Below are positions 21,687 to 32,041 of a DNA stretch of 60,278 nt, piece by piece. Every line of letters starts with the position of its first letter. Position 1 is the stretch's first letter. The position numbers and the translations under genes are program-made. The notes under the pieces were generated by a model, which saw only the letters and a list, made by a program, of their open reading frames with translations, searched no databases and was not told where the DNA came from. This DNA is from Macromonas nakdongensis (GTDB lineage Bacteria; Pseudomonadota; Gammaproteobacteria; Burkholderiales; Burkholderiaceae_C), in assembly GCF_002837145.1 (NCBI RefSeq), contig NZ_NWMV01000013.1, positions 1 to 60,278 of the forward strand. Reading direction: 5' to 3'.

Positions 21687-23306
21687 TCACAAGGGCGCGC
21701 AAGCCTCGATCAAAGCGCGGGTGCAAGGGTGCGCGGGCGTGCGCAACACCTGCGGCGTCGGGCCGTGTTCCACCACCTGGCCGGCCTGCATCACCATCAC
21801 TTCGTGGGCCATGGCCCAGATCACGTCCACGTCGTGGGTGATCAGCAGATAACTCAGCCCGTGGTCGCGCTGCAGCCGCAGCAGCAGTTCGATCACCTGG
21901 CGCTGCACGGTCACGTCCAGCGCGCTGGTCGGCTCGTCCAGCACCAGCAGGCGGGGCTCGACGATGAGGGCGCGCGCGATCGCCAGGCGCTGGCGTTGCC
22001 CGCCGGAGAACTCGTGCGGGTAGCGTTGCAGCCAGGCCACGGCGGCCCCGTCAGGGGTGTCCTCGGGCAAAAGCCCCACCTCGCGCAAGGCCCGCAGCAC
22101 GCGCACACGCCGGGCGGCGTCGTCCAGCCCAGGCGCGTGCACGCGCAGGCCTTCGCCCACGATCTGCTCCACCGTCAGGCGCGGCGACAGGGACGAGAAC
22201 GGGTCTTGAAATACCACCTGCACCTGCTGGCGCAGCGGCCGGTCGGCGATGCCGCCTGCCCAGGCCCGGCCCATGACGCGGAGCCGGCCTTCGTGCGGCA
22301 GCAGCCCCAGTGCCGCCAGCGCCAGGGTGGATTTGCCGGAGCCCGATTCGCCCACCACCCCCAGGGTACGGCCCGGTGGCAAGGCCCAATCGACGCCCCG
22401 AACCGCCTCGAAACGCCCGCGCCGGAACCAGCCGCGCAGCCCCGGCAGCGGCGTCGGGTAGGCCACGGTCAGGCCCTGGGCCTGCAGAAGCGGCGCGGGG
22501 GCACTGGCGGGTGGCGGAGCGGCGTCGTCCAGCGTGCGCCGCGGCCGGCTGTCGAGCAGTTTGCGGGTGTAGGGGTGTTGCGGCCGCTCGAACACCGAGG
22601 CCACATCGCCCTGCTCCACCAACTGGCCGCGTTCCATCACCGCCACGCGGTCGGCGAAGCGCCGCACCAGGTGCAGGTCGTGCGTGATGAGCAGCACCGC
22701 CATGCCCCGCTGGCGCTGCAGGTCGCTCAGCAAGGCCAGGATCTGGCCGCGCAGGCTCGCGTCCAGCGCGGTGGTGGGTTCGTCGGCGATCAGCAGGCGC
22801 GGTTCGCTGGCCAGGGCCATGGCGATCATGGCGCGCTGGCGCTGCCCGCCGCTGAGCTGGTGCGGGTAGGCCCGGGCGCGGCGCTCGGGTTCGCTCAAGC
22901 CGGTGGATTGGAGCAGCTCCAGCACCCGCTGCCCGGCCTCGGCGCCGGTCAGGCCCTTCTTCAGGATCAGCACCTCGGCGATCTGGTCGCCGATGCTGCG
23001 CAAGGGGTTGAGCGCCGTCATCGGCTCCTGGAAAATGCACGCCACCTCGTCGCCACGCACCGCGCGCAGACCGCGTTCGCTCAGCGCCAACAGGTCGCGG
23101 CCGGCGAAATGGGCCCGCCCAGTCACGCTGGCCTCGGGCACCAGCCGCAGCAGGCTCAGGGCCGACACCGTCTTGCCGGAACCCGATTCGCCCACCAGCG
23201 CCAGCTTTTCACCGGCACGCAGTTGCAGCTGCAGGCCGTGCACCACGTCCTGGTCACCAAAGCGCACCCGCAGGTCCTGCACGTCGAGCAAGGGGGCGTC
23301 GCTCAC
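21687..23306 (-). CDS. yejF: Peptide ABC transporter dual ATPase, YejF-like
   Basis: A 539-residue protein with two complete ABC ATPase domains that energises the peptide importer. Domain 1 has [25 protein letters not shown] and [12 protein letters not shown]. Domain 2 has [26 protein letters not shown] and [12 protein letters not shown]. The start is a GTG at 23306 whose last two bases form the beginning of the yejE stop codon (GTGA overlap), a strong sign of translational coupling. ATG starts further upstream would lie inside yejE. Gene order yejA-yejB-yejE-yejF supports the name. Confidence 0.9.
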   Translation of the reverse strand: MSDAPLLDVQDLRVRFGDQDVVHGLQLQLRAGEKLALVGESGSGKTVSALSLLRLVPEASVTGRAHFAGRDLLALSERGLRAVRGDEVACIFQEPMTALNPLRSIGDQIAEVLILKKGLTGAEAGQRVLELLQSTGLSEPERRARAYPHQLSGGQRQRAMIAMALASEPRLLIADEPTTALDASLRGQILALLSDLQRQRGMAVLLITHDLHLVRRFADRVAVMERGQLVEQGDVASVFERPQHPYTRKLLDSRPRRTLDDAAPPPASAPAPLLQAQGLTVAYPTPLPGLRGWFRRGRFEAVRGVDWALPPGRTLGVVGESGSGKSTLALAALGLLPHEGRLRVMGRAWAGGIADRPLRQQVQVVFQDPFSSLSPRLTVEQIVGEGLRVHAPGLDDAARRVRVLRALREVGLLPEDTPDGAAVAWLQRYPHEFSGGQRQRLAIARALIVEPRLLVLDEPTSALDVTVQRQVIELLLRLQRDHGLSYLLITHDVDVIWAMAHEVMVMQAGQVVEHGPTPQVLRTPAHPCTRALIEACAPL

Positions 23307-24340
23307 CGGTCGGCCTTTCGCGGGTCCAGGGCGTCGCGCAGGGCGTCGCCCATGAAGGTCAGCAGCAACAGGGTCAGCACCAGCACCGCAAAGGTGGACA
23401 GCGAGATCCACCACGCGTCGATGTTGTTCTTGCCCTGGCTCAACAGCTCTCCGAGCGAAGGGGTACCGGGCGGCACGCCCAGACCGAGAAAATCCAGCGA
23501 GGTCAGCGCCAGGATGGCCCCGCCCATGCGGAAGGGCAGGAAGGTGACCACCGGCGTCAGGCTGTTGGGCAGGATGTGGCGCCAGATGATTTCGCCGTGG
23601 CTCAGGCCCATGGCACGGGCCGCGCGCACGTAGTCGAGCTGGCGGTTGCGCAGGAATTCGGCGCGCACGTAGTCGCTCAGGCCCATCCAGCCAAACAGGC
23701 TGAGCAAGGCCAGCAACAGCGCCACGCTCGGCGCCAGCACCGCGCTGAAGATGATCAGGAGGTACAACTCCGGCATGGCACCCCAGATTTCGATGAAGCG
23801 CTGGAAGACCAGGTCGGTGCGGCCGCCGAAATAGCCCTGCACCGCCCCGGCGGCTACGCCCAGCACGACGCCGATGCCGGTCAGGGCCAGGGCGAACAGC
23901 ACGCTCACCCGGAAGCCGTAAATCAGTTGCGCCAGCAGGTCGCGGCCGCGGTCGTCGGTGCCCAGCCAGTTGTCGGCCGAAGGCGGCGCCGGGTTGGGCG
24001 CCTGGGCAAAGTAGTTCAGCGTCTGGGGGCCGTAGGGGTTGGGTGGATAGACCGCGAAGTTGTCGCCCCGGGCCAGCTGCGCGCGGATGAAGGGGTCCAG
24101 GTAATCGGTCGGGGTGTCGAAATCGCCACCGAACACGGTTTCGGCATGGTCCTGCACCAGCGGAAAGTAATAACGGCCCTCGTAGCGCACCAGCAGGGGT
24201 TTGTCGTTGGACAGCACCTCGGCCAGCAGGCTCAGGGCCACCAGTACGGCAAAGGCCAGCAGGCTGACATACCCCAGGCGGTTGCGACGAAAGCGCTGCC
24301 AGGCGCGGCGCGAGGGGCTCAGAGAGATGGGCACGGTCAT
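23303..24340 (-). CDS. yejE: Peptide ABC transporter permease, YejE-like
   Basis: A 345-residue inner-membrane permease of the DppC/OppC type. It has an N-terminal transmembrane segment (about 22-42), a long periplasmic loop including FPLVQDHAETVFGGDFDTPTD that is typical of YejE, then five further helices. The EAA-like cytoplasmic loop is near residues 235-255 (YVRAARAMGLSHGEIIWRHI). It pairs with YejB to form the channel. It overlaps yejF by four bases and lies 10 bases after yejB. Confidence 0.9.
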   Translation of the reverse strand: MTVPISLSPSRRAWQRFRRNRLGYVSLLAFAVLVALSLLAEVLSNDKPLLVRYEGRYYFPLVQDHAETVFGGDFDTPTDYLDPFIRAQLARGDNFAVYPPNPYGPQTLNYFAQAPNPAPPSADNWLGTDDRGRDLLAQLIYGFRVSVLFALALTGIGVVLGVAAGAVQGYFGGRTDLVFQRFIEIWGAMPELYLLIIFSAVLAPSVALLLALLSLFGWMGLSDYVRAEFLRNRQLDYVRAARAMGLSHGEIIWRHILPNSLTPVVTFLPFRMGGAILALTSLDFLGLGVPPGTPSLGELLSQGKNNIDAWWISLSTFAVLVLTLLLLTFMGDALRDALDPRKADR

Positions 24341-24350
24341 GCGGCGGCGC

Positions 24351-25376
24351 TCAGTCGAACTTGACGCGTGGGTCCACCCACACGTAGCACAGGTCGCTGA
24401 TGAGCTTGGTCACCAGACCGATCAGCGTGAACAGGTAGAGCGTGCCCAGCACCACGGGGTAGTCGCGGCGGATCACGCTCTCGTAGCTCAGCAGGCCCAG
24501 GCCGTCGAGCGAGAACAGGGTCTCGATCAGCAGGGAGCCGGCAAAGAAGGCCCCCACGAACGCCGCCGGGAAACCGGTGACGATGGGAATGAGCGCGTTG
24601 CGGAACACGTGCTTCCACAGCACCTGGCGCTCGCTCAGGCCCTTGGCGCGGGCCGTGAGCACGTACTGCTTGCGGATTTCTTCCAGGAAGGCGTTCTTGG
24701 TCAGCATAGCGGTGACGGCGAAGCTGCCCAGCACCATGGCCGTGACCGGCAGGGCGATGTGCCAGAGGTAGTCCACCACCCGCGCGCCCCAGCTCATTTC
24801 TTCCCAGTTCGACGAGGTCAGCCCGCGCAGCGGGAACCACTGCAACTGGCCGCCGAAAATCACCAGCAGCGCCACCCCCAGCACAAAGCCGGGAATGGCG
24901 TAGCCCACCAGCACCAGCAGGGTGGTCAGCACATCGAAACGCGAGCCGGCGCGCACCGCCTTGGCCACGCCCAGCGGCACCGCCACCGCGTAGCTGATGA
25001 AAAAGGTCCACAGCCCCAGGCTGATGGAGACGGGCAGCTTTTCAACCACCAGATCGGCCACCGCCTTGTTCTGGAAAAAACTGGTGCCCAGGTCAAAACG
25101 GGCGAACTGGCCCAGCATCTGCACAAAGCGCTCGTGCGCGGGTTTGTCAAAACCGTATAGGGCCTTGATCTGGGCCAGGCGCTGCGGGTCCACCCCTTGC
25201 GCGCCGCGGTAGACCGAACCGCCTTCGGCCCCATGCCCCAGGCCGGCCCGTGCCTCGGCCAGGTACTGCTCCACCGGGCCGCCGGGCACGAACTGGATCA
25301 CCACAAACGTCAGCAACAGCACGCCGAACAGCGTCGGCAGCATCAGCAACAGGCGTTTGAGGATGTAGACCCACAT
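24351..25376 (-). CDS. yejB: Peptide ABC transporter permease, YejB-like
   Basis: A 341-residue DppB/OppB-type permease. The N-terminus MWVYILKRLLLMLPTLFGVL and the following VIQFVPGGPVEQYLAE are characteristic of this group. About six transmembrane helices are visible, and the EAA-type motif is YVLTARAKGLSERQVLWKHV (about 237-256). It pairs with YejE. The insertion GQGVDP-type region (GAQGVDPQRLAQIKALYGFDK) matches YejB rather than DppB. Confidence 0.9.
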   Translation of the reverse strand: MWVYILKRLLLMLPTLFGVLLLTFVVIQFVPGGPVEQYLAEARAGLGHGAEGGSVYRGAQGVDPQRLAQIKALYGFDKPAHERFVQMLGQFARFDLGTSFFQNKAVADLVVEKLPVSISLGLWTFFISYAVAVPLGVAKAVRAGSRFDVLTTLLVLVGYAIPGFVLGVALLVIFGGQLQWFPLRGLTSSNWEEMSWGARVVDYLWHIALPVTAMVLGSFAVTAMLTKNAFLEEIRKQYVLTARAKGLSERQVLWKHVFRNALIPIVTGFPAAFVGAFFAGSLLIETLFSLDGLGLLSYESVIRRDYPVVLGTLYLFTLIGLVTKLISDLCYVWVDPRVKFD

Positions 25377-25405
25377 GGCGTTCGATTATGGCCGGTGGCG
25401 GGAAC

Positions 25406-27295
25406 TCACCGGCCGGCGGGCGCCGCCGGCTGGGCCCACCAGGTGTCGAGGGCCCAGCCCTCGCCGCTGGCATAAGGGGGCATCTGCGCCGGCCGGGCCA
25501 GGCGCCAGGCGTTGTAGGCCAGCCGGTGCGTGGTGGCCGACCACTGCGGCACCAGCACATGGCTGTGGCTGATGGCACGGTCCAGCGCCCGGCAGGCGGC
25601 CAGGAAGTCGGGCCGGGTCTTGGCCCCGGTCATGCGGGCGATCAGCGCGTCCACCGCCGGGCTGGACACGCCGGCGAAGTTGCCCGAGTCCTCGGTGCGC
25701 GCGGCCACGCTGCCGAACAGGTCGGCGTATTCGGCGCCGGGGTTGTCGCTGCCCTGGTAGGCGATGGAGATCAGGTCGAAGTCGAAGCTGCGCAGGCGCT
25801 GCTGGTACAGGGCAAAGTCGACCGGGCGGTACTTCAGCTCGATGCCCAGCTTGCTCAGGTTGCGCGCCCAGGGCGTGACCACGCGGGCCCCACCCTCGTT
25901 GCTGTCCAGGTACTCCAGCACCAGCGGCTCGCCCCGGGCGTTGCGCAGCTGGCCGCCCTGCACCGTCCAGCCGGCTTCGCGCAGCAGGGCCTGGGCGCGG
26001 CGCAGGTTGGCGCGCAGGCTGCGGTCACCGTCGGTGCGCGGCGGCTCGAACATGGGGCCGAACACCGCCGGCGGCAGTTGGGTCCGCCAGGGCGTGAGCA
26101 GGGCCAGCTCGGCCGCGTCGGGCACGCCCTGTGGCGAACAGTCGGTGTTGCCGAACAGCCCGCGCACCCGCCGGTAGGCGCTGTAGAACATCTGCCGGTT
26201 CATCCACTCGTAGTCCAGCGCCAGGCCCAGGGCTTCGCGCACGCGGATGTCGTCCAGCGGCGGACGCCGGGTATTGAGCACGTAGCTCTGGAAACCGGTG
26301 GGCAGCCGGTGGGTGAACTCGCCCTTGACCAGTTCGCCGCTGGCAAAACGCTTGCCGCTGACGCGGCGCGCCCAGTCGCCGGCCGAGAAAAAGCGCATCA
26401 GGTCGAACTCGCCGGCCTTCAACGCTTCGAGCTTGGCGGTGTTGTCCTTGTAGATCTTGACCGTGATGCGGTCGAAATTGGCCGTGCCGCGGCGCACCGG
26501 CAGGTCGCGCGCCCAGTATTGGGGATCGCGCAGGTAGGTGATGTCCTTGCCGAAACGCACCGGGCCGATGCGGTAAGGCCCGCTGCCGATGGGCGTGTCC
26601 ATCACCACCTGGTCGAAGGTCTTGCGCTGGCCGGTCTTGGGGTCGGGCTCGTCGCCCCAGGCGCGGCTGAACACCGGCAGGCCGCCCACCGTCAGCGGCA
26701 GTTCGCGGCTGGCCTTCTTGAAGCGGTAGCGCACGGTGCGTTCGTCCAGCACGTCCAGGCCGGCCACGTCGGCCAGCACCGTTTTGTAGGCGGGCGAGGT
26801 GTGCGGCCCCATCAAAGTGTCGAAGCTGTGCTTCACGTCGGCGGCCAGCACCGGTTGACCGTTGTGGAAGCGGGCCTGCGCCCGCAGGCGGAAGGTGACC
26901 GACAGGCCGTCCGGCGCGGCCTGCACGTCCTCGGCCAGCAGGCCGTAGGCGGCCCCGCTCTCGTCGGCGGCCCCCGTCAGCAGCGTGTCGAACATCAGGT
27001 CCGACAGGTAGGCCGGCGCACTGCCGCGCAAGGTGAACGGGTTGTATTTGTCGAAGGTGGAGGTGCGCAGGTTGCTCACGAGCCGCAGTTCGCCGCCCTT
27101 GGGTGCCTGGGGGTTGACGTAGTCGAAATGGCCGAAGCTGGCCGGGTACTTGAGTTCGCCCCACAGCGCGTAACCGTGGGCCGCCCAGGCCGGCGACGCG
27201 GCCACACAGGCCCAGGCGCCCGCCATGGCCAAGTGGCGCCAAGCGAGCCAAATGGCCGAGCGGGTGGGCATGGACCGAGACCAGGGGGAGAGCAT
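25406..27295 (-). CDS. yejA: Periplasmic peptide-binding protein, YejA-like
   Basis: A 629-residue SBP family 5 solute-binding protein. A signal peptide is predicted with cleavage after SPAWA (about residue 38 from the first ATG). The mature protein starts AHGYALWGELKYP, as in YejA homologues. Family landmarks are PKGGELRLVSN, STFDKYNPFTLRG and GLSVTFRLR. YejABEF imports peptides and microcin C-like peptide-nucleotides in enterobacteria; substrate range here is inferred. ATG 27271 (MPTRS) is an alternative start with a shorter signal sequence. It is the first gene of the yejABEF operon and divergent from fabI. Confidence 0.9.
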   Translation of the reverse strand: MLSPWSRSMPTRSAIWLAWRHLAMAGAWACVAASPAWAAHGYALWGELKYPASFGHFDYVNPQAPKGGELRLVSNLRTSTFDKYNPFTLRGSAPAYLSDLMFDTLLTGAADESGAAYGLLAEDVQAAPDGLSVTFRLRAQARFHNGQPVLAADVKHSFDTLMGPHTSPAYKTVLADVAGLDVLDERTVRYRFKKASRELPLTVGGLPVFSRAWGDEPDPKTGQRKTFDQVVMDTPIGSGPYRIGPVRFGKDITYLRDPQYWARDLPVRRGTANFDRITVKIYKDNTAKLEALKAGEFDLMRFFSAGDWARRVSGKRFASGELVKGEFTHRLPTGFQSYVLNTRRPPLDDIRVREALGLALDYEWMNRQMFYSAYRRVRGLFGNTDCSPQGVPDAAELALLTPWRTQLPPAVFGPMFEPPRTDGDRSLRANLRRAQALLREAGWTVQGGQLRNARGEPLVLEYLDSNEGGARVVTPWARNLSKLGIELKYRPVDFALYQQRLRSFDFDLISIAYQGSDNPGAEYADLFGSVAARTEDSGNFAGVSSPAVDALIARMTGAKTRPDFLAACRALDRAISHSHVLVPQWSATTHRLAYNAWRLARPAQMPPYASGEGWALDTWWAQPAAPAGR

Positions 27296-27333
27296 GCGAC
27301 AATTCTGCAGGATTTTTACTGGAGATTTGACCC

Positions 27334-28134
27334 ATGGGTTTTCTGGCTGGCAAGAAACTGCTGATCACGGGCGTGCTGTCCAACCGTTCCATCGCCTACG
27401 GCATCGCCAAGGCCTGCCATGCACAGGGCGCCGAGCTGGCGTTCAGCTATGTGGGCGAGCGCTTCAAAGGCCGCATCACCGAATTTGCCGCCGAATTCGG
27501 CTCCAAGCTCGTGTTCGACTGCGACGTGGGCGACGACGCCCAGATCGCGCAGCTGTTCAGCGACCTGTCGGCCCACTGGCCCACCTTCGACGGCTTTGTG
27601 CACGCCATCGGCTACGCCCCGCGCGAAGCCATCGCTGGCGATTTCCTCGACGGCCTGAGCCGCGAGGGCTTCCAGATCGCGCACGACATCAGCGCCTACA
27701 GCTTCCCGGCCATGGCCAAGGCCGCCCTGCCCCACCTGAACGACAACGCCGCGCTGCTGACCCTGACCTACCTGGGCGCCATCCGCAACGTGCCCAACTA
27801 CAACACCATGGGCCTGGCCAAAGCGTCTCTGGAGGCCTCGGTGCGCTACCTGGCCGAATCCCTGGGCGCCAAGGGCCGCGGCCTGCGCGCCAACGGCATC
27901 TCGGCCGGCCCCATCAAGACACTGGCCGCCAGCGGCATCAAGGGTTTTGGCAAGATCCTCAACGTGGTGGCCGAGACCGCACCCATCCGCCGCAACGTCA
28001 CCATCGACGACGTGGGCAACGTCGCCGCTTTCCTGCTGAGCGACCTGGCCGCAGGCGTGACCGCCGAAATCACCTACGTGGACGGCGGTTTCAGCCAGGT
28101 GGTGGGCGGCATCGCCGAACCGGCCGACGCCTGA
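27334..28134 (+). CDS. fabI: Enoyl-[acyl-carrier-protein] reductase (NADH)
   Basis: A 266-residue short-chain dehydrogenase-like enzyme that performs the last reduction of each fatty-acid elongation cycle and is the target of triclosan-type inhibitors. The nucleotide-binding N-terminus is [20 protein letters not shown]. The active site is Tyr-x6-Lys, seen as [12 protein letters not shown] (after NVPN). [15 protein letters not shown] and the final [10 protein letters not shown] are diagnostic for FabI. TGGAG precedes the ATG. It is apparently monocistronic, with a hairpin 20 bases after the stop. Confidence 0.95.
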   Translation: MGFLAGKKLLITGVLSNRSIAYGIAKACHAQGAELAFSYVGERFKGRITEFAAEFGSKLVFDCDVGDDAQIAQLFSDLSAHWPTFDGFVHAIGYAPREAIAGDFLDGLSREGFQIAHDISAYSFPAMAKAALPHLNDNAALLTLTYLGAIRNVPNYNTMGLAKASLEASVRYLAESLGAKGRGLRANGISAGPIKTLAASGIKGFGKILNVVAETAPIRRNVTIDDVGNVAAFLLSDLAAGVTAEITYVDGGFSQVVGGIAEPADA

Positions 28135-28154
28135 GTTTTGAATCTTGATCAAGC

Positions 28155-28178
28155 AAGAGGGGCGTATCCACCCCTCTT
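28155..28178 (+). terminator. Hairpin terminator after fabI
   Basis: A perfect 8-bp stem AAGAGGGG (28155-28162) / CCCCTCTT (28171-28178) with an 8-base loop, starting 20 bases after the fabI stop. Only two T residues end the stem and no long T-tract follows, so efficiency may be modest. Confidence 0.6.
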
Positions 28179-28478
28179 GAAGCGCTGACGGGTCTGAGCC
28201 GGCCTCAACCGGTGGCGCGCAGGCCCACCGGCAACAAGCGCTTTTGATCGCGGTGGTCTTTCAGATCGCCGGTCGCGATGGACAGGCTGCTGTGCAGGCA
28301 GGTGTTCCCTGCATGACGGCACTCCGGGTCAATGGTTTCTGCATGACATGCGTTTGGGGACACTGCAGGACCCGGCAGCCTTCGGAGGGCTTGCCTCCCT
28401 TCGATGAAGAGGCCGTTGGGGCGTGATACCAGCACCGCTGGTTGGTCGCCTGCCTGAGGAAAATCCTGGAGTGAAACG
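28179..28478. other. Unassigned intergenic stretch between fabI and lpdA terminators
   Basis: About 300 bases with no gene that I can name. A minus-strand reading frame with a GTG start (28435 down to 28205, 76 codons) has acceptable codon usage in its second half and ends LLPVGLRATG. It has no clear ribosome site and resembles no family that I know. It could be the C-terminal relic of a decayed gene or chance. The plus strand also has a 60-codon frame, which I regard as a shadow. Confidence 0.3.
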
Positions 28479-28510
28479 AAAAAGCCCGAACCGTCGCCGG
28501 TCCGGGCTTT
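28479..28510 (-). terminator. Intrinsic terminator of the aceE-aceF-lpdA operon
   Basis: Read on the minus strand, AAAGCCCGGACCG pairs with CGGTTCGGGCTTT (one G-T pair) across a 4-base loop and runs straight into a T-tract. It begins about 20 bases past the lpdA stop. Stem strength and T-tract make it a textbook intrinsic terminator. Confidence 0.85.
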
Positions 28511-28530
28511 GTGGATGGGCGGTGAATGCC

Positions 28531-30351
28531 TTACTTCTTGCTCGGCGGCAAATCGGTGCAGGAGCCGTGCGCCACCTCCGCCGCCATGCCGATGCTTTCG
28601 CCCAACGTGGGGTGCGGGTGGATGGTCTTGCCGATGTCCAACGCGTCGGCGCCCATCTCGATCGCCAGCGCGATCTCGCCGATCATGTCGCCGGCGTGGG
28701 TGCCCACCATGCCGCCGCCCAGGATCTTGCCGTGGCCATGGGCCTCGGGCGAATCGTCGAACAGCAGCTTGGTGAAGCCCTCGTCGCGGCCGTTGGCGAT
28801 GGCGCGGCCCGAAGCCGTCCAGGGGAACAGGCCCTTCTTGACCTTGATGCCCTGCGCTTTGGCCTGGTCCTCGGTCAAGCCCACCCAGGCCACCTCGGGG
28901 TCGGTGTAGGCCACCGACGGAATCACCCGGGCGTTGAAGGCGGCACTGGCCAGTTCCTGGTTGCCTTGCAGTTCGCCAGCGATGACTTCGGCCGCCACGT
29001 GCGCCTCGTGCACCGCCTTGTGCGCCAGCATGGGCTGGCCCACGATGTCGCCGATGGCGAAGATGTGCGGCACGTTGGTGCGCATCTGGATGTCAACGTT
29101 GATGAAGCCGCGGTCGGTGACGGCCACGCCGGCCTTGTCGGCGGCGATCTTCTTGCCGTTCGGGGTACGGCCGACGGCCTGCAGCACCAGGTCGTAGGTG
29201 CCTTCGCTCTTGCTGCCGTCCAGGCCCTCGAACTGGACCTGGATGCCCTCGGGCGTGGCCGTGGCGCCCACGGTCTTGGTCTTCAACATGATCTTGTCGA
29301 AGCGGCCCTTGTTCATCTTTTCCCAGACCTTGACCAGGTCGCGGTCGGCGCCCTGCATCAGGCCGTCCATCATCTCGACCACGTCCAGGCGCGCGCCCAG
29401 CGTGCTGTAAACCGTGCCCATTTCCAGGCCGATGATGCCGCCGCCGACGATGAGCATCTTCTTGGGCACGCCCTGCAGCGCCAGCGCACCGGTGGAGTCC
29501 ACCACGCGCGGATCGTCCGGCATGAAGGGCAGGCGCACGGCCTGCGAGCCGGCCGCGATGATGCAGGTCTTGAAGGCCACGACCTTCTTGGTGCCCGTCT
29601 TCTCCTGCCCAGTGCCGGTGGTCTCTTCGACCTCCACATGGTTGGGGCCGACGAAGGCGCCGTAGCCGCGCACGGTGGTGACCTTGCGCATCTTGGCCAT
29701 GGCGGCCAGACCACCGGTCAGCTTGCCGATGACCTTTTCCTTGTGGGCGCGCAGCTTGTCCACGCTGACCGTGGGCTGGCCGAACTCCACGCCCAGATCG
29801 CCCAGGTGCGAGACCTCGTCCATCACCGCCGCCACGTGCAGCAGCGCCTTGGACGGGATGCAACCCACGTTCAGGCAGACGCCGCCCAGTTGGGCGTAGC
29901 GCTCGACGAGCACGACCTTCAGGCCGAGGTCGGCCGCGCGGAAGGCGGCCGAATAGCCGCCGGGGCCGGCGCCCAGCACCAGCACGTCGCAGTCGATGTC
30001 GGCCGAACCGCCAAAGCTGGCGGCCGTGGGGGCCACCACCGGCGCGGCCGGGGCGGCCACCGGAGCAGCCACCGGTGCGGGCGCAGCGGCCGGAACCGGC
30101 GCCGCCGCAGCGCCCTCCACCTCCAGCGACAGCACCACCGAGCCCTGGCTCACCTTGTCGCCCAGCTTGACTTTGAGTTCTTTCACCACGCCGGCGTGCG
30201 ACGACGGAATCTCCATCGAAGCCTTGTCCGATTCGACCGTGATCAGCGATTGCTCGGGCTTCACCGTGTCGCCGGGTTTGACCAGCAATTCAATCACCGC
30301 CACCGCGTCGAAGTCGCCGATGTCGGGAACCTGGATGTCCATCAATGCCAT
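28531..30351 (-). CDS. lpdA: Dihydrolipoyl dehydrogenase (E3) with N-terminal lipoyl domain
   Basis: A 606-residue FAD enzyme reoxidising dihydrolipoamide in the pyruvate dehydrogenase complex. Residues 1-78 are a lipoyl domain with the lysine in [11 protein letters not shown]. An Ala/Pro linker (about 85-115) follows. The FAD domain begins [16 protein letters not shown], the redox disulfide is in [16 protein letters not shown] binding is at [12 protein letters not shown] and the C-terminal catalytic His/Glu is in HPHPTLGE. The extra lipoyl domain is absent from E. coli Lpd but known in several betaproteobacteria and Neisseria. It is the last gene of the operon, 10 bases after aceF. Confidence 0.95.
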   Translation of the reverse strand: MALMDIQVPDIGDFDAVAVIELLVKPGDTVKPEQSLITVESDKASMEIPSSHAGVVKELKVKLGDKVSQGSVVLSLEVEGAAAAPVPAAAPAPVAAPVAAPAAPVVAPTAASFGGSADIDCDVLVLGAGPGGYSAAFRAADLGLKVVLVERYAQLGGVCLNVGCIPSKALLHVAAVMDEVSHLGDLGVEFGQPTVSVDKLRAHKEKVIGKLTGGLAAMAKMRKVTTVRGYGAFVGPNHVEVEETTGTGQEKTGTKKVVAFKTCIIAAGSQAVRLPFMPDDPRVVDSTGALALQGVPKKMLIVGGGIIGLEMGTVYSTLGARLDVVEMMDGLMQGADRDLVKVWEKMNKGRFDKIMLKTKTVGATATPEGIQVQFEGLDGSKSEGTYDLVLQAVGRTPNGKKIAADKAGVAVTDRGFINVDIQMRTNVPHIFAIGDIVGQPMLAHKAVHEAHVAAEVIAGELQGNQELASAAFNARVIPSVAYTDPEVAWVGLTEDQAKAQGIKVKKGLFPWTASGRAIANGRDEGFTKLLFDDSPEAHGHGKILGGGMVGTHAGDMIGEIALAIEMGADALDIGKTIHPHPTLGESIGMAAEVAHGSCTDLPPSKK

Positions 30352-30361
30352 CTTGTTCTCC

Positions 30362-32023
30362 TTACAGCAGCACGCGGCGGAAGTCGGCCAGGATCTGGCC
30401 CAGGTACACGTTGAAGCGGGCGGCGGCAGCGCCGTCGATCACGCGGTGGTCCCAGGTCAGGGAAAGCGGCAACATCAGGCGCGGCTGGAAGGCCTTGCCG
30501 TCCCACACCGGCTCCATCTGGCTCTTGCAGACGCCCAGAATGGCCACTTCGGGCGCGTTGATGATGGGCGTGAAATACCGCCCGCCAATGCCACCCAGCG
30601 ACGAAATGGTGAAGGTCGCGCCGGACATGTCGGCCGGGCCCAGCTTGCCGTCGCGCGCCTTCTTGGCCAGTTCGCCCATTTCCTGGCTGATCTGCAGCAC
30701 GCCCTTCTTGTCGGCGTCCTTGATGACCGGAACCACCAGACCGTTGGGCGTGTCGGCCGCGAAGCCGATGTGGTAGTACTGCTTGTAGACCAGCGCGTCG
30801 CCGTCCAGGCTGGAGTTGAACTCGGGGAACTTCTTGAGGGCGGCCACGCAGGCCTTGATCAGGAAGGCCAGCATCGTCACCTTGACGCCCGACTTCTCGT
30901 TTTCCTTGTTGGTGGCCACGCGGAAGGCTTCCAGGTCGGTGATGTCGGCGTCGTCGTGGTTGGTGACGGCGGGGATCATCACCGCGTTGCGCAGCAGGTT
31001 GGCGCCGCTGATCTTCTTGATGCGCGACAGCTCCTTGCGCTCGATCGGGCCGAACTTGGCAAAGTCCACCTTGGGCCAGGGGATCAGGCCCAGTTCGGAG
31101 CCACCACCAGCCGCCGCAGCCGGTGCTTTCGCGGCTTGCGCCAAGGTCTGGATGGCGCCGGCCATGACCGACTGGGTGAAGGCCTGCACGTCTTCCTGGG
31201 TGATGCGCCCCTTGGCGCCGGAACCCTTGACTTCCGCCAGCGGAACACCCAGTTCGCGGGCGAACTTGCGCACCGAGGGCGAAGCGTGCGGCAGACCCAG
31301 CGCCGAGGTGGCGGTGGGGTTGTGGGCCGGCGCGGCGACCGGGGCCGACACGCTGGCCGCCACCGGAGCTGCGGCCGCAGCGGCAGCAGTTGCCACGGCA
31401 GCGGGTGCTGCAGCCACCGGAGCCGCTGCAGGTGCGCCAGCGGCGCCTTCCAAAATGGCCAGCAGGTCGCCGATGTTGACCTTGTCGCCCAACTGGACCT
31501 TGAGTTCCTTGACCACGCCCGCGGCCGACGACGGAATTTCCATCGACGCCTTGTCGGACTCCACAGTGATGAGCGATTGCTCTACTTTCACCGTGTCGCC
31601 CGGCTTCACGAACACCTCGATCACCGCGACGTCCTTGAAGTCGCCGATGTCGGGCACACGCACCTCCACCGGGCCCGCGGCCGCGGCAGGCGCTGCCACG
31701 GGTGCGGCCACCGGGGCCGGCGCCGAAACCGCCACGGGGGCGGCGCTGGCAGGGGCCGCTGCAGGCGCCAACGCAGCCGCTTCATCCGCGGCCTCCACCA
31801 CCAGCACCACCGAACCTTCTTTCACCTTGTCGCCCAGCGCCACGCGCATTTCTTTCACCACGCCGGCCGTGCTGGACGGGATTTCCATCGAGGCCTTGTC
31901 GGACTCGACCGTGATCAGCGACTGCTCGGCCTGCACGGTATCGCCCACCTTCACCAGCAGTTCAATCACCGCCACTTCATCAAAGTCGCCGATGTCCGGG
32001 ACCTTCACTTCAATCAGTGCCAT
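30362..32023 (-). CDS. aceF: Pyruvate dehydrogenase E2, dihydrolipoamide acetyltransferase
   Basis: A 553-residue core subunit of the PDH complex that transfers the acetyl group to CoA. Two lipoyl domains (about 1-77 and 115-195) each carry a lysine in [13 protein letters not shown]. They are separated by Ala/Pro-rich swinging linkers. A peripheral-subunit-binding domain follows (about 245-285, [14 protein letters not shown] and GSGAKGRI). The catalytic domain ends with [13 protein letters not shown], containing the active-site His and Asp. E. coli has three lipoyl domains on E2; here there are two on E2 and one on E3. It lies 18 bases after aceE. Confidence 0.95.
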   Translation of the reverse strand: MALIEVKVPDIGDFDEVAVIELLVKVGDTVQAEQSLITVESDKASMEIPSSTAGVVKEMRVALGDKVKEGSVVLVVEAADEAAALAPAAAPASAAPVAVSAPAPVAAPVAAPAAAAGPVEVRVPDIGDFKDVAVIEVFVKPGDTVKVEQSLITVESDKASMEIPSSAAGVVKELKVQLGDKVNIGDLLAILEGAAGAPAAAPVAAAPAAVATAAAAAAAPVAASVSAPVAAPAHNPTATSALGLPHASPSVRKFARELGVPLAEVKGSGAKGRITQEDVQAFTQSVMAGAIQTLAQAAKAPAAAAGGGSELGLIPWPKVDFAKFGPIERKELSRIKKISGANLLRNAVMIPAVTNHDDADITDLEAFRVATNKENEKSGVKVTMLAFLIKACVAALKKFPEFNSSLDGDALVYKQYYHIGFAADTPNGLVVPVIKDADKKGVLQISQEMGELAKKARDGKLGPADMSGATFTISSLGGIGGRYFTPIINAPEVAILGVCKSQMEPVWDGKAFQPRLMLPLSLTWDHRVIDGAAAARFNVYLGQILADFRRVLL

Positions 32024-32041
32024 GTTCGTGTCTCCGGTGCT

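Noticed and set aside
28244-28426. 60-codon plus-strand frame in the fabI-lpdA gap
   Set aside because: No ribosome site, mixed composition and no family likeness; the opposite-strand frame is at least as good and is itself doubtful.
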